In this document: positions 43,445-52,187 of the stretch, piece by piece
Numbering within the stretch: position 1 is the first letter of the stretch
How the letters are laid out: each line of letters opens with the position of its first letter
From: JABWBJ01 sp036507855
GTDB taxonomy: Bacteria > Gemmatimonadota > Gemmatimonadetes > Gemmatimonadales > Gemmatimonadaceae
NCBI GenBank assembly: GCA_036507855.1
Contig: DATCIJ010000018.1
Location: 16,528 to 80,527 of the forward strand
Length of the DNA: 64,000 bases
Direction of reading: 5' to 3'
Program-made: the position numbers and the translations under genes
Notes under the pieces: generated by a model
What the model was told of the DNA's origin: nothing
Database searches by the model: none
The model's input: the letters and a program-made list of their open reading frames with translations, nothing else

Positions 43445-44293
43445 GTGAGTCCAGCCCCGTTCAAGCGGATTGTCGCGATAACGAACCAGAAGGGAGGGGT
43501 CGGCAAGACCACCACGGCAATCAACCTCGCGGCAGCATTGGCTGCAGCGGATCGGCGGGTACTCCTGGTTGACGGGGATCCGCAGGGAAACGCGACGAGC
43601 GGGCTCGGTATTTCAGTCGCCCCGGACTCGGCCAGTATCTACGAGGTCCTCCTTGGCGACGTCCAGGCGCGCGATGTCATCAGGAGGGGAGTGCATCTCA
43701 CCAAGCTCGACATCCTGCCTGCAACAGCTGATTTGGCGGGAGCTGAAGTAGAACTTGTCAACGAGGAACGGCGCGAAACGCGCCTCGCAGCGGCCTTGGC
43801 GGCTGAACGCGAGCACTATGACTACATCCTGATTGACTGCCCGCCGTCCTTGGGGCTCCTGACGGTAAACATGCTGACAGCGGCTGACTCGATAATCATC
43901 CCGCTGCAATGCGAGTATTTCGCGCTCGAGGGTCTCACGCAGCTCCTCCGCACGGTTCAGATGGTGCGAGAAGGACTCAAGTCGGACCTGCAGGTGGGCG
44001 GTGTTCTCCTGACCATGTACGACTCACGCCTGAACCTCTCTCGCCAAGTCGCTGAGGACGCTAGAGCGCACTTCGGCGAACTCGTATTCCAGACGGTGAT
44101 TCCGAGAAACATCCGTTTAGCAGAAGCCCCAAGTTACGGGAAACCCATTCTTCTTTACGACATCGCATCAGTGGGCGCACTGTCGTATATAGATGTGGCA
44201 AAAGAAGTTATAACTCGCATGGAAACGGTTGATTCTCTACAAGGCCAGAAGACGAATGATCCCGAAATCCACGCCGAAGTCGCCTCCCAATGA
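43445..44293 (+). CDS. parA: Chromosome-partitioning ATPase ParA (Soj)
   Basis: The 282-residue protein is a Walker-type ATPase: deviant Walker A KGGVGKTTTAINLAAAL with the signature lysine, DGDPQGNATSG, and Walker B YILIDCPPSLGLLT. It binds DNA non-specifically and moves ParB-parS complexes. GTG 43445 puts the P-loop at residue 15, as in chromosomal ParA. A TATTAT box lies 31-37 nt upstream. parB overlaps its end by 4 nt. Confidence 0.96.
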   Translation: MSPAPFKRIVAITNQKGGVGKTTTAINLAAALAAADRRVLLVDGDPQGNATSGLGISVAPDSASIYEVLLGDVQARDVIRRGVHLTKLDILPATADLAGAEVELVNEERRETRLAAALAAEREHYDYILIDCPPSLGLLTVNMLTAADSIIIPLQCEYFALEGLTQLLRTVQMVREGLKSDLQVGGVLLTMYDSRLNLSRQVAEDARAHFGELVFQTVIPRNIRLAEAPSYGKPILLYDIASVGALSYIDVAKEVITRMETVDSLQGQKTNDPEIHAEVASQ

Positions 44294-45207
44294 CTGAGCC
44301 TCCAAACAGCGACCGGTCGCGAAGGCTCGGCCGCGGCTTAAGCGCACTCATCAGTTCTGTGCCGCAGCAATCCTCTCCGCAGCAGGCGAGCCTTGAGCCC
44401 TTTCGAGAAATTCGGCTCGACCAAATCGTGCCGAATGCGCGTCAACCGCGACGGGACTTCTCCGACGCTGAGCTGCAGGAGCTGCAGCTCAGCATGCAGG
44501 CGAGCGGGCTGCTGCAACCCATTGCAGTGCGACCCCGCAAAGACGGCAGGTTCGAACTCATCGCCGGAGAACGACGGTTCCGGGCAGCGTCGCGACTCGG
44601 CTGGAGTACAATCCCTGCCTTCATCCGTGACGTGAGCGATGAGCAACTGCTGAGTCTGGCATTAGTGGAGAATCTGCAGCGAGAAGACCTCAATCCAATC
44701 GAGGAAGCCGAGGGTTATCGGCAGTTGATCAGCGATTTCGGTCTCGCGCATCAGCAAGTGGCGCAAGCAGTCGGGAAGGACCGGTCGACCATCACCAACG
44801 CGCTTCGCCTGCTCGCGCTTCCGGAGGACGTGCAGCGCCTCGTCAGAGATGGCGCACTTACGCTTGGGCATGCCAGGGCGCTGCTGGGGGTCCCGCCGGG
44901 AATGTCCCTTTCGGAGCTTGCTCAGCGCGTGGTGGCTCAGCGTCTCAGTGTCCGCGAGGTCGAGCGCATCGTCCAGGAATCAAAGCCCGCGGTCCGACGG
45001 ACTCGTGACCCGGAGGACCAGCAAATAGTATCTGATTTGCCGGAAGTGCGTCGCCTCACAGACCGGCTGCGTCGTTTCCTGCAGACTGACGTCGCCGTGA
45101 ACGTCGATAGCGCCGGCCGCGGCGAAGTGAGGATTCGGTTCTATTCCGTTGATGACTTCAACCGCGTTTTTGAACTCATGACACGGTCATCGCAAGATGC
45201 CGACTGA
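44290..45207 (+). CDS. parB: Chromosome-partitioning protein ParB (Spo0J)
   Basis: The 305-residue protein has the basic N-terminal RRLGRGLSALI that stimulates ParA. The CTP-binding ParB/Srx domain contains ARQPRRDFSDAELQEL and LIAGERRFRAASRLGW, followed by the HTH (HQQVAQAVGKDRSTITNALR) and a C-terminal dimerisation part. It loads on parS and slides as a CTP-bound clamp. A parS lies just before parA. The length is typical. The bactofilin gene starts 35 nt after its stop. Confidence 0.96.
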   Translation: MTEPPNSDRSRRLGRGLSALISSVPQQSSPQQASLEPFREIRLDQIVPNARQPRRDFSDAELQELQLSMQASGLLQPIAVRPRKDGRFELIAGERRFRAASRLGWSTIPAFIRDVSDEQLLSLALVENLQREDLNPIEEAEGYRQLISDFGLAHQQVAQAVGKDRSTITNALRLLALPEDVQRLVRDGALTLGHARALLGVPPGMSLSELAQRVVAQRLSVREVERIVQESKPAVRRTRDPEDQQIVSDLPEVRRLTDRLRRFLQTDVAVNVDSAGRGEVRIRFYSVDDFNRVFELMTRSSQDAD

Positions 45208-45241
45208 ACATCGCCAGTTTAACCCGCCGGGAGACATCGAC

Positions 45242-45700
45242 ATGGCCATCTTCAAGCAACCACCCAATTCTCCCGAGCGTCCGCCGGTTCGGCTCGACAC
45301 GCCGCCGGCTGCAGCCGATGGTGGAGGAACTTCCGTGATAGCACCCGGCATGAAAGTCGTTGGTGACGTCGAGACGACAGGAATCCTCAAGATCGAGGGA
45401 ACGGTGCAGGGGTCCATTCGGGGCGCCCGGCAGGTCATGGTGGGCCGATCGGGCGTCATCCAGGGCGACGTACAGGCGGAGGAAGTCATCCTCGGCGGAC
45501 GCGTCGTCGGAACCGTGACCGCGACCGAGCGCGTCGAAATCCAGAGTAATTCCGTAATCGAAGGCGACGTTCACACGCGGAGCATCGTGGTTTTCGAGGG
45601 CGGCCTCCTCAACGGGAATGTCCGCATGGACATGGCGGGCGCCAAGGGAGCGACTTCTACGCAGATCACGCCATTGCGTAACGTCGGGGGAGCCGACTAG
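45242..45700 (+). CDS. Bactofilin (polymer-forming cytoskeletal protein)
   Basis: The 152-residue protein has a proline-rich N-tail and a right-handed beta-helix core (about residues 30-130). Regular repeats are seen such as VVGDVETTGILKIEGTVQGS, VIQGDVQAEEVILGGRVVG and VIEGDVHTRSIVV. Bactofilins form nucleotide-free filaments for cell shape, stalks or chromosome-origin positioning. ATG 45242 with a GGGAG site is preferred over an upstream ATG inside parB. The parA-parB-bactofilin order recalls the ParABC-bactofilin link in Myxococcus. Confidence 0.94.
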   Translation: MAIFKQPPNSPERPPVRLDTPPAAADGGGTSVIAPGMKVVGDVETTGILKIEGTVQGSIRGARQVMVGRSGVIQGDVQAEEVILGGRVVGTVTATERVEIQSNSVIEGDVHTRSIVVFEGGLLNGNVRMDMAGAKGATSTQITPLRNVGGAD

Positions 45701-45787
45701 AAGTCCTTTCCACACGATGTGGAGGACCAGCGAGTTCTCCCGCACTTCACAACCGTCACTCTCCCAGCACATCGGGGGTTTCTCCAC

Positions 45788-46792
45788 GTGCGTGGACGTT
45801 TTTCCTCAACACTGTTGGCGTTGTCGATTGGCGTCGCCTGTGCGGGACCACCTCCGCTTGAAGGGAATGCCGGGGGACTCCAGGTAGCACTGCTCACACC
45901 GGGTCCCATATCCGATCAGGCGTGGAATGGTGAGGCATACCGCGGTCTGCTCGCGATTCGCGACAGCCTCGGCGCTTCGATCAGTCACATTCAGACCCGG
46001 ACGCCTGCGGCTTTCAACGAGAACTTCCGAGAGTACGGCCGGCAGTCGTATGACCTCGTGATCGGGCACGGATTCGAATACCAGGATGCGGCCAGGCGAA
46101 TAGCGCCCGCGTTTCCAAAGACGGTGTTCCTGGTTACATCGAGTGATGTCACCGGACCAAACGTGGCTGGCATCCGCTTCTCCTTCGCGGAGCCTTCGTT
46201 TCTCGCCGGCATCGCCGCAGCGGGATCATCCCGGAGCGGAATCATCGGAGCCATCGGCGGCACCGAGTTGCCACCAGTCCGTGAGGGCTTCGACGCGTAC
46301 ACCGCTGGAGCCAGCAGCGTGAATCCGGAGATTCGCGTCCTGACCTCCTATGTCGGCAACTGGGAGGACGTGAGCGCCGGACGGCAGCAGGCGCTTGCGC
46401 AAATGTCCCGGGGCGCCGACGTGATCTTCCAGAACGCCGACGCGGCCGGATTGGGCGTGTTCCAGGCGGCGCGTGAGAGCGAGCGAGCGCTGGTGATCGG
46501 AGCAAACGCCGACCAGAACGGTGTCGCCCGGGGCGTCATCCTTGGAAGCGCCGTGATCGACCTGCCGCTCGCGTTCCTCACCGTGGCTCGCGCGGTTCGT
46601 GACAAGGCGCCACTTCCACAGGTATTCGCGTTAGGCACCGAATCGGGTGTCGTGCGGTTCGTGATCAATCCCGCCCTCAGCGACCGGGTCAGCCGGCGGA
46701 TCCACCAGATCCTCGACAGCGTGCAAACCAGCATGTCCTCGGGCAGTTGGCAGTCGCCGGTGTCGTGGCGGACATCGCCGCCTGCGCCATGA
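45788..46792 (+). CDS. BMP-family (PnrA/Med-like) substrate-binding lipoprotein
   Basis: The GTG start at 45788 gives 334 residues. A lipobox (SIGVACAG) makes it a lipoprotein. The BMP/PnrA fold follows: VALLTPGPISDQAWNGEAYRG, YDLVIGHGFEYQDAA, FSFAEPSFLAGIAAAGSS, IGAIGGTELPPVREGFDAY, and a second lobe with GADVIFQNADAAGLGV. BMP proteins bind purine nucleosides for the ABC transporter whose ATPase and permeases lie downstream. It opens a six-gene chain with 4-nt overlaps. A rare TTA codon lies in a CGTTAGGC octamer (46629). Confidence 0.9.
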   Translation: MRGRFSSTLLALSIGVACAGPPPLEGNAGGLQVALLTPGPISDQAWNGEAYRGLLAIRDSLGASISHIQTRTPAAFNENFREYGRQSYDLVIGHGFEYQDAARRIAPAFPKTVFLVTSSDVTGPNVAGIRFSFAEPSFLAGIAAAGSSRSGIIGAIGGTELPPVREGFDAYTAGASSVNPEIRVLTSYVGNWEDVSAGRQQALAQMSRGADVIFQNADAAGLGVFQAARESERALVIGANADQNGVARGVILGSAVIDLPLAFLTVARAVRDKAPLPQVFALGTESGVVRFVINPALSDRVSRRIHQILDSVQTSMSSGSWQSPVSWRTSPPAP

Positions 46793-47565
46793 GCGTCCGC
46801 GCAATTGACCTTGCGCAGCGCCTTGATCGGCTGCTCGGCGTCGATGGGCACCCCGATTATGCCGCTGCGCTGAACGGTCTCCAGGTCGATCACCGTGGTC
46901 CCGTACGGGCCATCGCCGCGGCGGTTGACGCGTCACAGCGCGCCATCCAGGGCGCCGCAGATGCTGGCGCGAATTTCCTCGTGGTCCACCACGGGCTGTT
47001 CTGGGGCGGAACACAACCAGTCGTCGGCGCAGTCTATGGCCGCTTCCGGCAACTCTTCGACCACGACATCGCCGTGTATTCCGCACACCTTCCGCTCGAC
47101 TCGCACCCTGAATACGGAAACAACGTCCTTCTCGCCCGCGAATTCGGACTCGTTCCATCACGATCGTTCGCGAGTTACCAGGGTGTTCCGATCGGCGTGT
47201 CTGGCGATGTCGACATGCCGACGGACGCGATCCTTTCACTCGCCGATGCGTTCGCGCGGCGAAACGGGGGCCGGGCGCGCGCCAGCACGATGCCGGCGGG
47301 ACACCGGACACGACGGTGGGCCATCTGTACCGGCGCGGGGGCGTCAAGTGAAGCGCTTCGCGAGGCAGAGACGGCGAACATCAACACGCTCATCACGGGA
47401 GAGGGTCCACACCACACCGCCGTGGAAGCCCCCGAACGGGGCGTCGTCGTGATCTATGCCGGTCACTACGCGACCGAGACCCTCGGGGTCACGGCGGTGG
47501 CGGAGCGCATCGCCGGCGAGGCTGGCCTTCCCTGGAGCTTCGTGAGCGCACCGACCGGACTGTGA
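46789..47565 (+). CDS. NIF3-like metal-binding protein (DUF34/GTP cyclohydrolase I type 2)
   Basis: The 258-residue protein has the NIF3 motifs: PDYAAALNGLQVD, FLVVHHGLFWGG with the metal-binding histidine pair, YSAHLPLDSHPEYGNN, and the C-terminal ITGEGPHH and VVIYAGHYATETLG. The family binds two metal ions and its role is unsettled. The ATG overlaps the upstream stop (ATGA), and its own TGA overlaps the ATPase GTG. Its place inside a transporter operon is unexplained. Confidence 0.92.
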   Translation: MSVRAIDLAQRLDRLLGVDGHPDYAAALNGLQVDHRGPVRAIAAAVDASQRAIQGAADAGANFLVVHHGLFWGGTQPVVGAVYGRFRQLFDHDIAVYSAHLPLDSHPEYGNNVLLAREFGLVPSRSFASYQGVPIGVSGDVDMPTDAILSLADAFARRNGGRARASTMPAGHRTRRWAICTGAGASSEALREAETANINTLITGEGPHHTAVEAPERGVVVIYAGHYATETLGVTAVAERIAGEAGLPWSFVSAPTGL

Positions 47566-49007
47566 CGTCACCGGCGCTGCAGCTGAGCGGCATCCGCAAG
47601 CGTTTTGGTAGCGTCCCTGCTCTCGACGGCGCGAATCTCCTCGTCCGTAAAGGAACTGTGCATGCGCTCCTCGGCGAGAACGGCGCCGGGAAGACGACCT
47701 TGATGCGCATTGCGTTCGGTGTGACCGCGCCTGACGAGGGCAACATCCGCATTGATGGCGTTCCGCCTCTGCCAAAGTCGCCCGCCGACGCCATTCGGGC
47801 CGGACTCGGGATGGTGCAGCAGCACTTCACCCTGGTACCCGCGATGACGGCACGCGAGAACATTGCTCTCGGCGCGACGTCGGGGCGGGGAATCTCCGAG
47901 GACGCGATTCGGCTCGCCGGGCAGGTGGGGGTGCGACTGGACGTGAACGTCCCGGTTGGTGAGTTGTCGGTCTCGGAACAGCAGCGGATTGAGCTGCTCA
48001 AGTCTCTCACTCGTGGCGCTCACGTGCTGATCCTGGACGAGCCAACCGCCGCACTGGCACCGAAAGATGCCGACGCGCTCTTCACATGGATTCAGGGATT
48101 TCGCGAACGGAGTGGCAGCGTCGTACTCATCACGCACAAGCTTCGCGAGGCACTTGCGATCGCCGACGAGATTTCTGTCCTGCGGCACGGACGAGTGACC
48201 TGGAGCGGGCCTCGCGACAGTGCCTGGATCGACAGCCTCGTCACCGCCATGCTCGGCGAGCACGCCACGATCAAGGGAGCCGCCGCGGCTCGAGCGGGCG
48301 TGGCCGAGACGCGCCCTTCGCCTGACGCTCCTGTGGCTACGGCACACGGCCTCGTCATTCGCTATGCGCTTGGGGTGACGCGCGTGAAGGAAGCGAGCGT
48401 GCGGATTGACGCCGGTGAAATCCTCGGGGTCGCCGGCATCGATGGTTCAGGAAGCCGCGAGTTCCTGTACGCACTCGCGGGTCGTGTGCAGCCATCGGAG
48501 GGCGAACTCCGACTGCCTGACGAGATCGGCTTCATTCCCGAGGATCGGCAGCAGGACGCGTTGCTTCTGAGTGAATCGGTGGCCGACAACATTGCGCTGC
48601 GCAACGCCGGGCGGCGACGGGGCCGGTTCCATCGCGACGCCGCCGAATCCGCGGCCGAGCGCCTGATGAAGATCGGCGGGATAGGTGCCGCGGACGGGCG
48701 CGCACCCATATCGACACTTTCCGGGGGCAACCAACAGCGTCTCGTGCTCGCCCCGGAACTCGATGGGGGTCCGCCCCTGCTCGTGGCAGTGAACCCGACG
48801 CGCGGGCTGGACATCGCGGCGACGGGCGAGATACAGCATCCCCTCCGGGACGCTGCCAGGGCTGGCATGGCGGTGGTGTACTACGCGGCCGATCTTGACG
48901 AGTTGATCGAGATCGCTGACCGAGTCGTCGTGGTGTTTGAGGGTCGTGTTCGCGAGGTGGCCCGGGAACGGGACGCCGTCGGTCGCGCAATGCTGGGTGT
49001 CACGTGA
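47562..49007 (+). CDS. ABC transporter ATPase, double-domain (nucleoside/simple-sugar type)
   Basis: The 481-residue protein holds two ABC domains. Domain 1 has GENGAGKTTLMR, signature LSVSEQQRIELLK and Walker B LILDEPTAAL. Domain 2 has the weak Walker A GIDGSGSRE, signature LSGGNQQRLVLA and Walker B LLVAVNPTRGLD. This fits the YufO/RbsA class that works with BMP lipoproteins. In domain 2 the usual LARELD reads LAPELD. The gene itself is intact, unlike the two permease genes further on. The start is GTG overlapping the nif3 stop. Confidence 0.92.
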   Translation: MTSPALQLSGIRKRFGSVPALDGANLLVRKGTVHALLGENGAGKTTLMRIAFGVTAPDEGNIRIDGVPPLPKSPADAIRAGLGMVQQHFTLVPAMTARENIALGATSGRGISEDAIRLAGQVGVRLDVNVPVGELSVSEQQRIELLKSLTRGAHVLILDEPTAALAPKDADALFTWIQGFRERSGSVVLITHKLREALAIADEISVLRHGRVTWSGPRDSAWIDSLVTAMLGEHATIKGAAAARAGVAETRPSPDAPVATAHGLVIRYALGVTRVKEASVRIDAGEILGVAGIDGSGSREFLYALAGRVQPSEGELRLPDEIGFIPEDRQQDALLLSESVADNIALRNAGRRRGRFHRDAAESAAERLMKIGGIGAADGRAPISTLSGGNQQRLVLAPELDGGPPLLVAVNPTRGLDIAATGEIQHPLRDAARAGMAVVYYAADLDELIEIADRVVVVFEGRVREVARERDAVGRAMLGVT

Positions 49008-50191
49008 CGGCCAGGCGTGATGCCCGGTGGCAGCTGGCCATTCTCTCGGCGGCAATCGTCCTCGCAATGGCTCCGTGGTTCGCTGCCACGGTGGTGGCCG
49101 ACCCGATGGCCCGCGCGCTGTTCCTCTCCACCTGGCAGGTGAGCTGGCTCACGCTCGCCGTGCAGCTCGGCTTCGTGCTCGGCTCCCTGGCGAGTGCCGC
49201 CCTGTTGTTGAGCGATCTGGTCAGGGCCCGTTACCTGGCGGCGGTGGCGTCCATGCTCGCCGCCGGAGCGACGGCCGCCCTCGCGTTAGGCGGGCTCACC
49301 GGCTGGCAGGCGATCGGCTTGCGATTGCTGACCGGTGCGTCGCTGGCGTGCGTCTATCCGCCCGGCATGAAGATCGCCGCGGGGTGGACGCAGCGTCATC
49401 GCGGCACGGCGATCGGGATTCTGGTTGGTGCCGTGACCGTGGGCTCTGCGCTTCCCAACCTGCTGCGCGTCACCTGGGATCCGGGAGAATGGCGCCCCGT
49501 CGTACTGCTCGCGGCAACGAGCGCGGCTCTGGGGGCCGCCCTGTTTGCGCTCGCGGTCCGCGAGGGCCCGTTTCAGGCCAGCTCGGCGCCGTTCGACCCG
49601 AAAGCAGTCGGCCGCGTAATACGAGAGCGCGACGTACGCCTCGCTACGGGTGGCTACCTGGGGCACATGTGGGAACTGTACGCGATGTGGAGCACGATCG
49701 GACTCTTTCTGGCTGACGCGGGACAGCGGCACGGCGTTTCGCCGTCTTCAGCCCCGTTCCTTGCCTTCGCGGTGATTGCGGCCGGCGGTATCGGATGCGT
49801 GCTGGCCGGCATCCGGGCGGATCAGGTGGGGCGGGCCCGTGTTGCGATGATGGCGATGGCATTGAGCGGAACGTGCGCCATAGCGATCGGGCCCTTGTCG
49901 ACGTGGTCGTACGGCCTGACGATCACGATCGCGCTTCTCTGGGGCGTGTCGGTGGTGGCCGATTCGGCCCAGTTCTCAGCTTGCGTGGCGGATGTCGCGC
50001 CACGGGAGTATGTCGGAACGGCGCTGACCATACAGACGGCGTCGGGCTTCCTGCTCACCATGTTGACGATCCATCTGGTTCCCGGCTGGGCCGCACGATG
50101 GGGCTGGGAGCTGGCCTACATCCCGCTGGCGATCGGGCCGTTCCTGGGCATCGTGGCCATGTCCCGGCTGGGCCGCGCCAGGCGTGCCTAA
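49004..50191 (+). CDS. MFS transporter inside the ABC operon
   Basis: The 395-residue protein has 12 hydrophobic segments and MFS features: WQVSWLTLAVQLGFVLGSLA near the start, GIRADQVGRARV in the loop between helices 8 and 9, and QTASGFLLTMLTIHLVPGW late. The GTG start overlaps the ATPase stop and its TAA overlaps the first permease start (GTG 50184). An exporter or importer of unknown substrate has thus been fitted into a nucleoside-transporter operon. Confidence 0.88.
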   Translation: MTARRDARWQLAILSAAIVLAMAPWFAATVVADPMARALFLSTWQVSWLTLAVQLGFVLGSLASAALLLSDLVRARYLAAVASMLAAGATAALALGGLTGWQAIGLRLLTGASLACVYPPGMKIAAGWTQRHRGTAIGILVGAVTVGSALPNLLRVTWDPGEWRPVVLLAATSAALGAALFALAVREGPFQASSAPFDPKAVGRVIRERDVRLATGGYLGHMWELYAMWSTIGLFLADAGQRHGVSPSSAPFLAFAVIAAGGIGCVLAGIRADQVGRARVAMMAMALSGTCAIAIGPLSTWSYGLTITIALLWGVSVVADSAQFSACVADVAPREYVGTALTIQTASGFLLTMLTIHLVPGWAARWGWELAYIPLAIGPFLGIVAMSRLGRARRA

Positions 50192-51285
50192 CGCGACCGG
50201 GCCTGGCCCATTCGACCTGCCGCGAAACGGCCTGGCGGCCATGGCGCGCAGGGCGGGGCAGGCCATCCTCGTCGGCGCGGTCGCGGTCACCGCACTGGCC
50301 GGCCTGCTGCATATCGCCGGTTTCTCCGTCGCGCCTTCACTCGCAGCGCTCTGGCGCGGGGCGTTCGGGTCGCTGGACGCGATCCTGTCGGCCACGCTCG
50401 TCAGGACCACGCCGCTGCTTCTCATTAGGATGCGGCATGGTCATCGCGCTCCGGGCCGGCGTCATCAACCTGGGCGGTGACGGCCAGCTGCTCGCAGGTG
50501 CGGTGGCGGCCACGTCGATCGCGCGGTGGTTGGACAAGCCTGGCGGCGTGCTGGCCATGGGCGCATGTCTCACGGCCGCGGCGGTGGCGGGAGCTGCCTG
50601 GACACTCCTTCCAGCCTGGCTCAAAGCGCGCTCTGGCACGATGGAAGTCGTCTCCACGATCATGATGAACTTCGTTGCTGCCTACGTGGTGAGCTACCTG
50701 GTTCGCGGACCGCTGCAGGAGCCGACCCATGTGTATCCACAGTCGGCGTCGATTGCGGCGGAGAATCAGCTACCGCTGCTGCTCGAAGGCTCGAGACTGT
50801 ACGCCGGCATCGTTCTCGCTCTCATCGCGGCTCTTGCCGCGTGGATCCTGCTCGAGCGCACCGCCTCCGGATTCCGGATCCGTGCCGTCGGAAGCAATCC
50901 GCGAGCTGCCGAACTCGCCGGGCGCATCGATGTCCGCCGCGTGCAACGCTCCGCGTTCCTGGCAAGCGGTGCTCTCCCAGGCCTCGCCGGCGGTGTCGAA
51001 GTCCTGGGGGGCACGTTCGCGCTGTACGAGAACCTGTCGCCAGGGTATGGCTACAGCGCGATCGCGGTTGCGCTACTTGCGCGCCTTGGTCCGCTGCGCG
51101 CCGTGGGGAGCGCGATACTGCTCGGCGGGCTGGCCGCTGGTGCGACAGCGATGCAGCGCGACGCCGGACCCCCCGCCGGTGCCGCCGCGACCGTCGAGGC
51201 CACACTGATTCTCGCCATCCTCGGCGGCGAGGCCCTGTTGCTGCGATGGACGGCCGCACGGATGTCCATCAGGCCCTTGGCGTGA
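50184..51285 (+). pseudogene. ABC nucleoside permease 1 (YufP-like), frameshifted
   Basis: Two frames encode one permease. Frame A (50184-50426) gives MARRAGQAILVGAVAVTALA to LVRTTPLLLI. Frame B resumes at 50428 with GCGMVIALRAGVINLGGDGQ and runs to TGA 51283-51285, with the family signature EGQ/DGQLLAGA and TASGFRIRAVGSNPRAAELAG. The join needs deletion of one base at 50427. About 365 residues would be expected in the repaired form. It is either a decaying gene or a sequence error; a recent origin is suggested by otherwise good conservation. Confidence 0.8.
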
Positions 51286-52187
51286 TGGACGTTCTCCCCG
51301 TGTTTCTCGAGGCCGTGGGTTCGAGCCACGCTGCCGCTGGCCGCGCTCGGGGAGATGCTCTGCGAACGAGCGGGGTTCGTGAAGATCGGTGTCGAAGGCG
51401 CCATGATTAGTGGCGCACTGTCCGCAACCGTGGCCGCCGGGACAGGTGGAACGGCGGCTGGTTATGCCGCAGGTGCTGTTGTCGGAGGTGGGACGGGCGG
51501 ATTGCTCGCGTTGTTTGCGGTCGGGCTGAGAACCAATCAGATACTGACCGGAACCGCGGTGACCGCCGGAGCGCTGGGCGTGACGTCGTCTGCTTTCTCA
51601 GGCCATCTTCGGCACCACGGGAGCCGCACTCTCGGTTCCGATGTCGGCCCCGGTCGCGGTGCCGCTGCTTTCAGGCATACCGATAGTGGGCCGAGCGCTG
51701 TTTGTTCAACCGCTGATTACCTACTTCGTGTTCGCGCTGGTTCCGCTCACCTGGTGGTGGCTTTGGCGAACACGACTCGGGCTCGCGCTGCGAGCGACGG
51801 GCGAGAACCCGGATGCGGTTCGCGCCTCCGGCCCCTCGCCAGTGAGGTTGCAGGCCGTGGCCGTCGTCACCGGCAGTGCCCTTGGCGGACTGGGAGGTGC
51901 GGCACTCGTGCTGGCACAAGCCGGGACTTTCGCTGAGGGCATGACGGCCGGTCGCGGCTTCATCGCGCTTGCGGTCGTCGCGCTGGGCCGCTGGCACCCG
52001 ATTGGTATCGCCGGCGCGGCGCTGCTGTTCGGCGCGACCAGTTTCGCTTCAGTACCTGCTGCAGTCGCTGGGCACCCCGGTGCCCTACCAGGTCTTTCTA
52101 GCGCTGCCGTACGTGCTCACGCTCGCGGTGCTGGCGGTGACGGGGCGCGCCAGGCAGCCGGCGTGGTTGGTGAAGCCGCTACCCTAA
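51285..52187 (+). pseudogene. ABC nucleoside permease 2 (YufQ-like), three frameshifts
   Basis: ATG 51285 overlaps the previous stop. The protein can be followed through three frames: MDVLPVFLEAVGSS, then TLPLAALGEMLCERAGFVKI with the family signature IGVEGAMISGA (up to about 51597), then AIFGTTGAALSVPMSAPVAV to GAALLFGATS, and last LQYLLQSLGTPVPYQVF ending at TAA 52187. Each change (near 51339, 51600 and 52043) needs removal of one extra base. Domain order matches intact YufQ permeases. The transporter cannot work unless the shifts are errors or bypassed. Confidence 0.8.

Noticed and set aside
45782..45797. TCCACGTGCGTGGA as a second parS
   Set aside because: Only the left half and CACGTG core match; the right half does not pair as in parS.
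51326..51345. GGGTTCGAGCC as a tRNA T-loop
   Set aside because: No acceptor stem or anticodon arm fits; it lies in permease 2 coding sequence.
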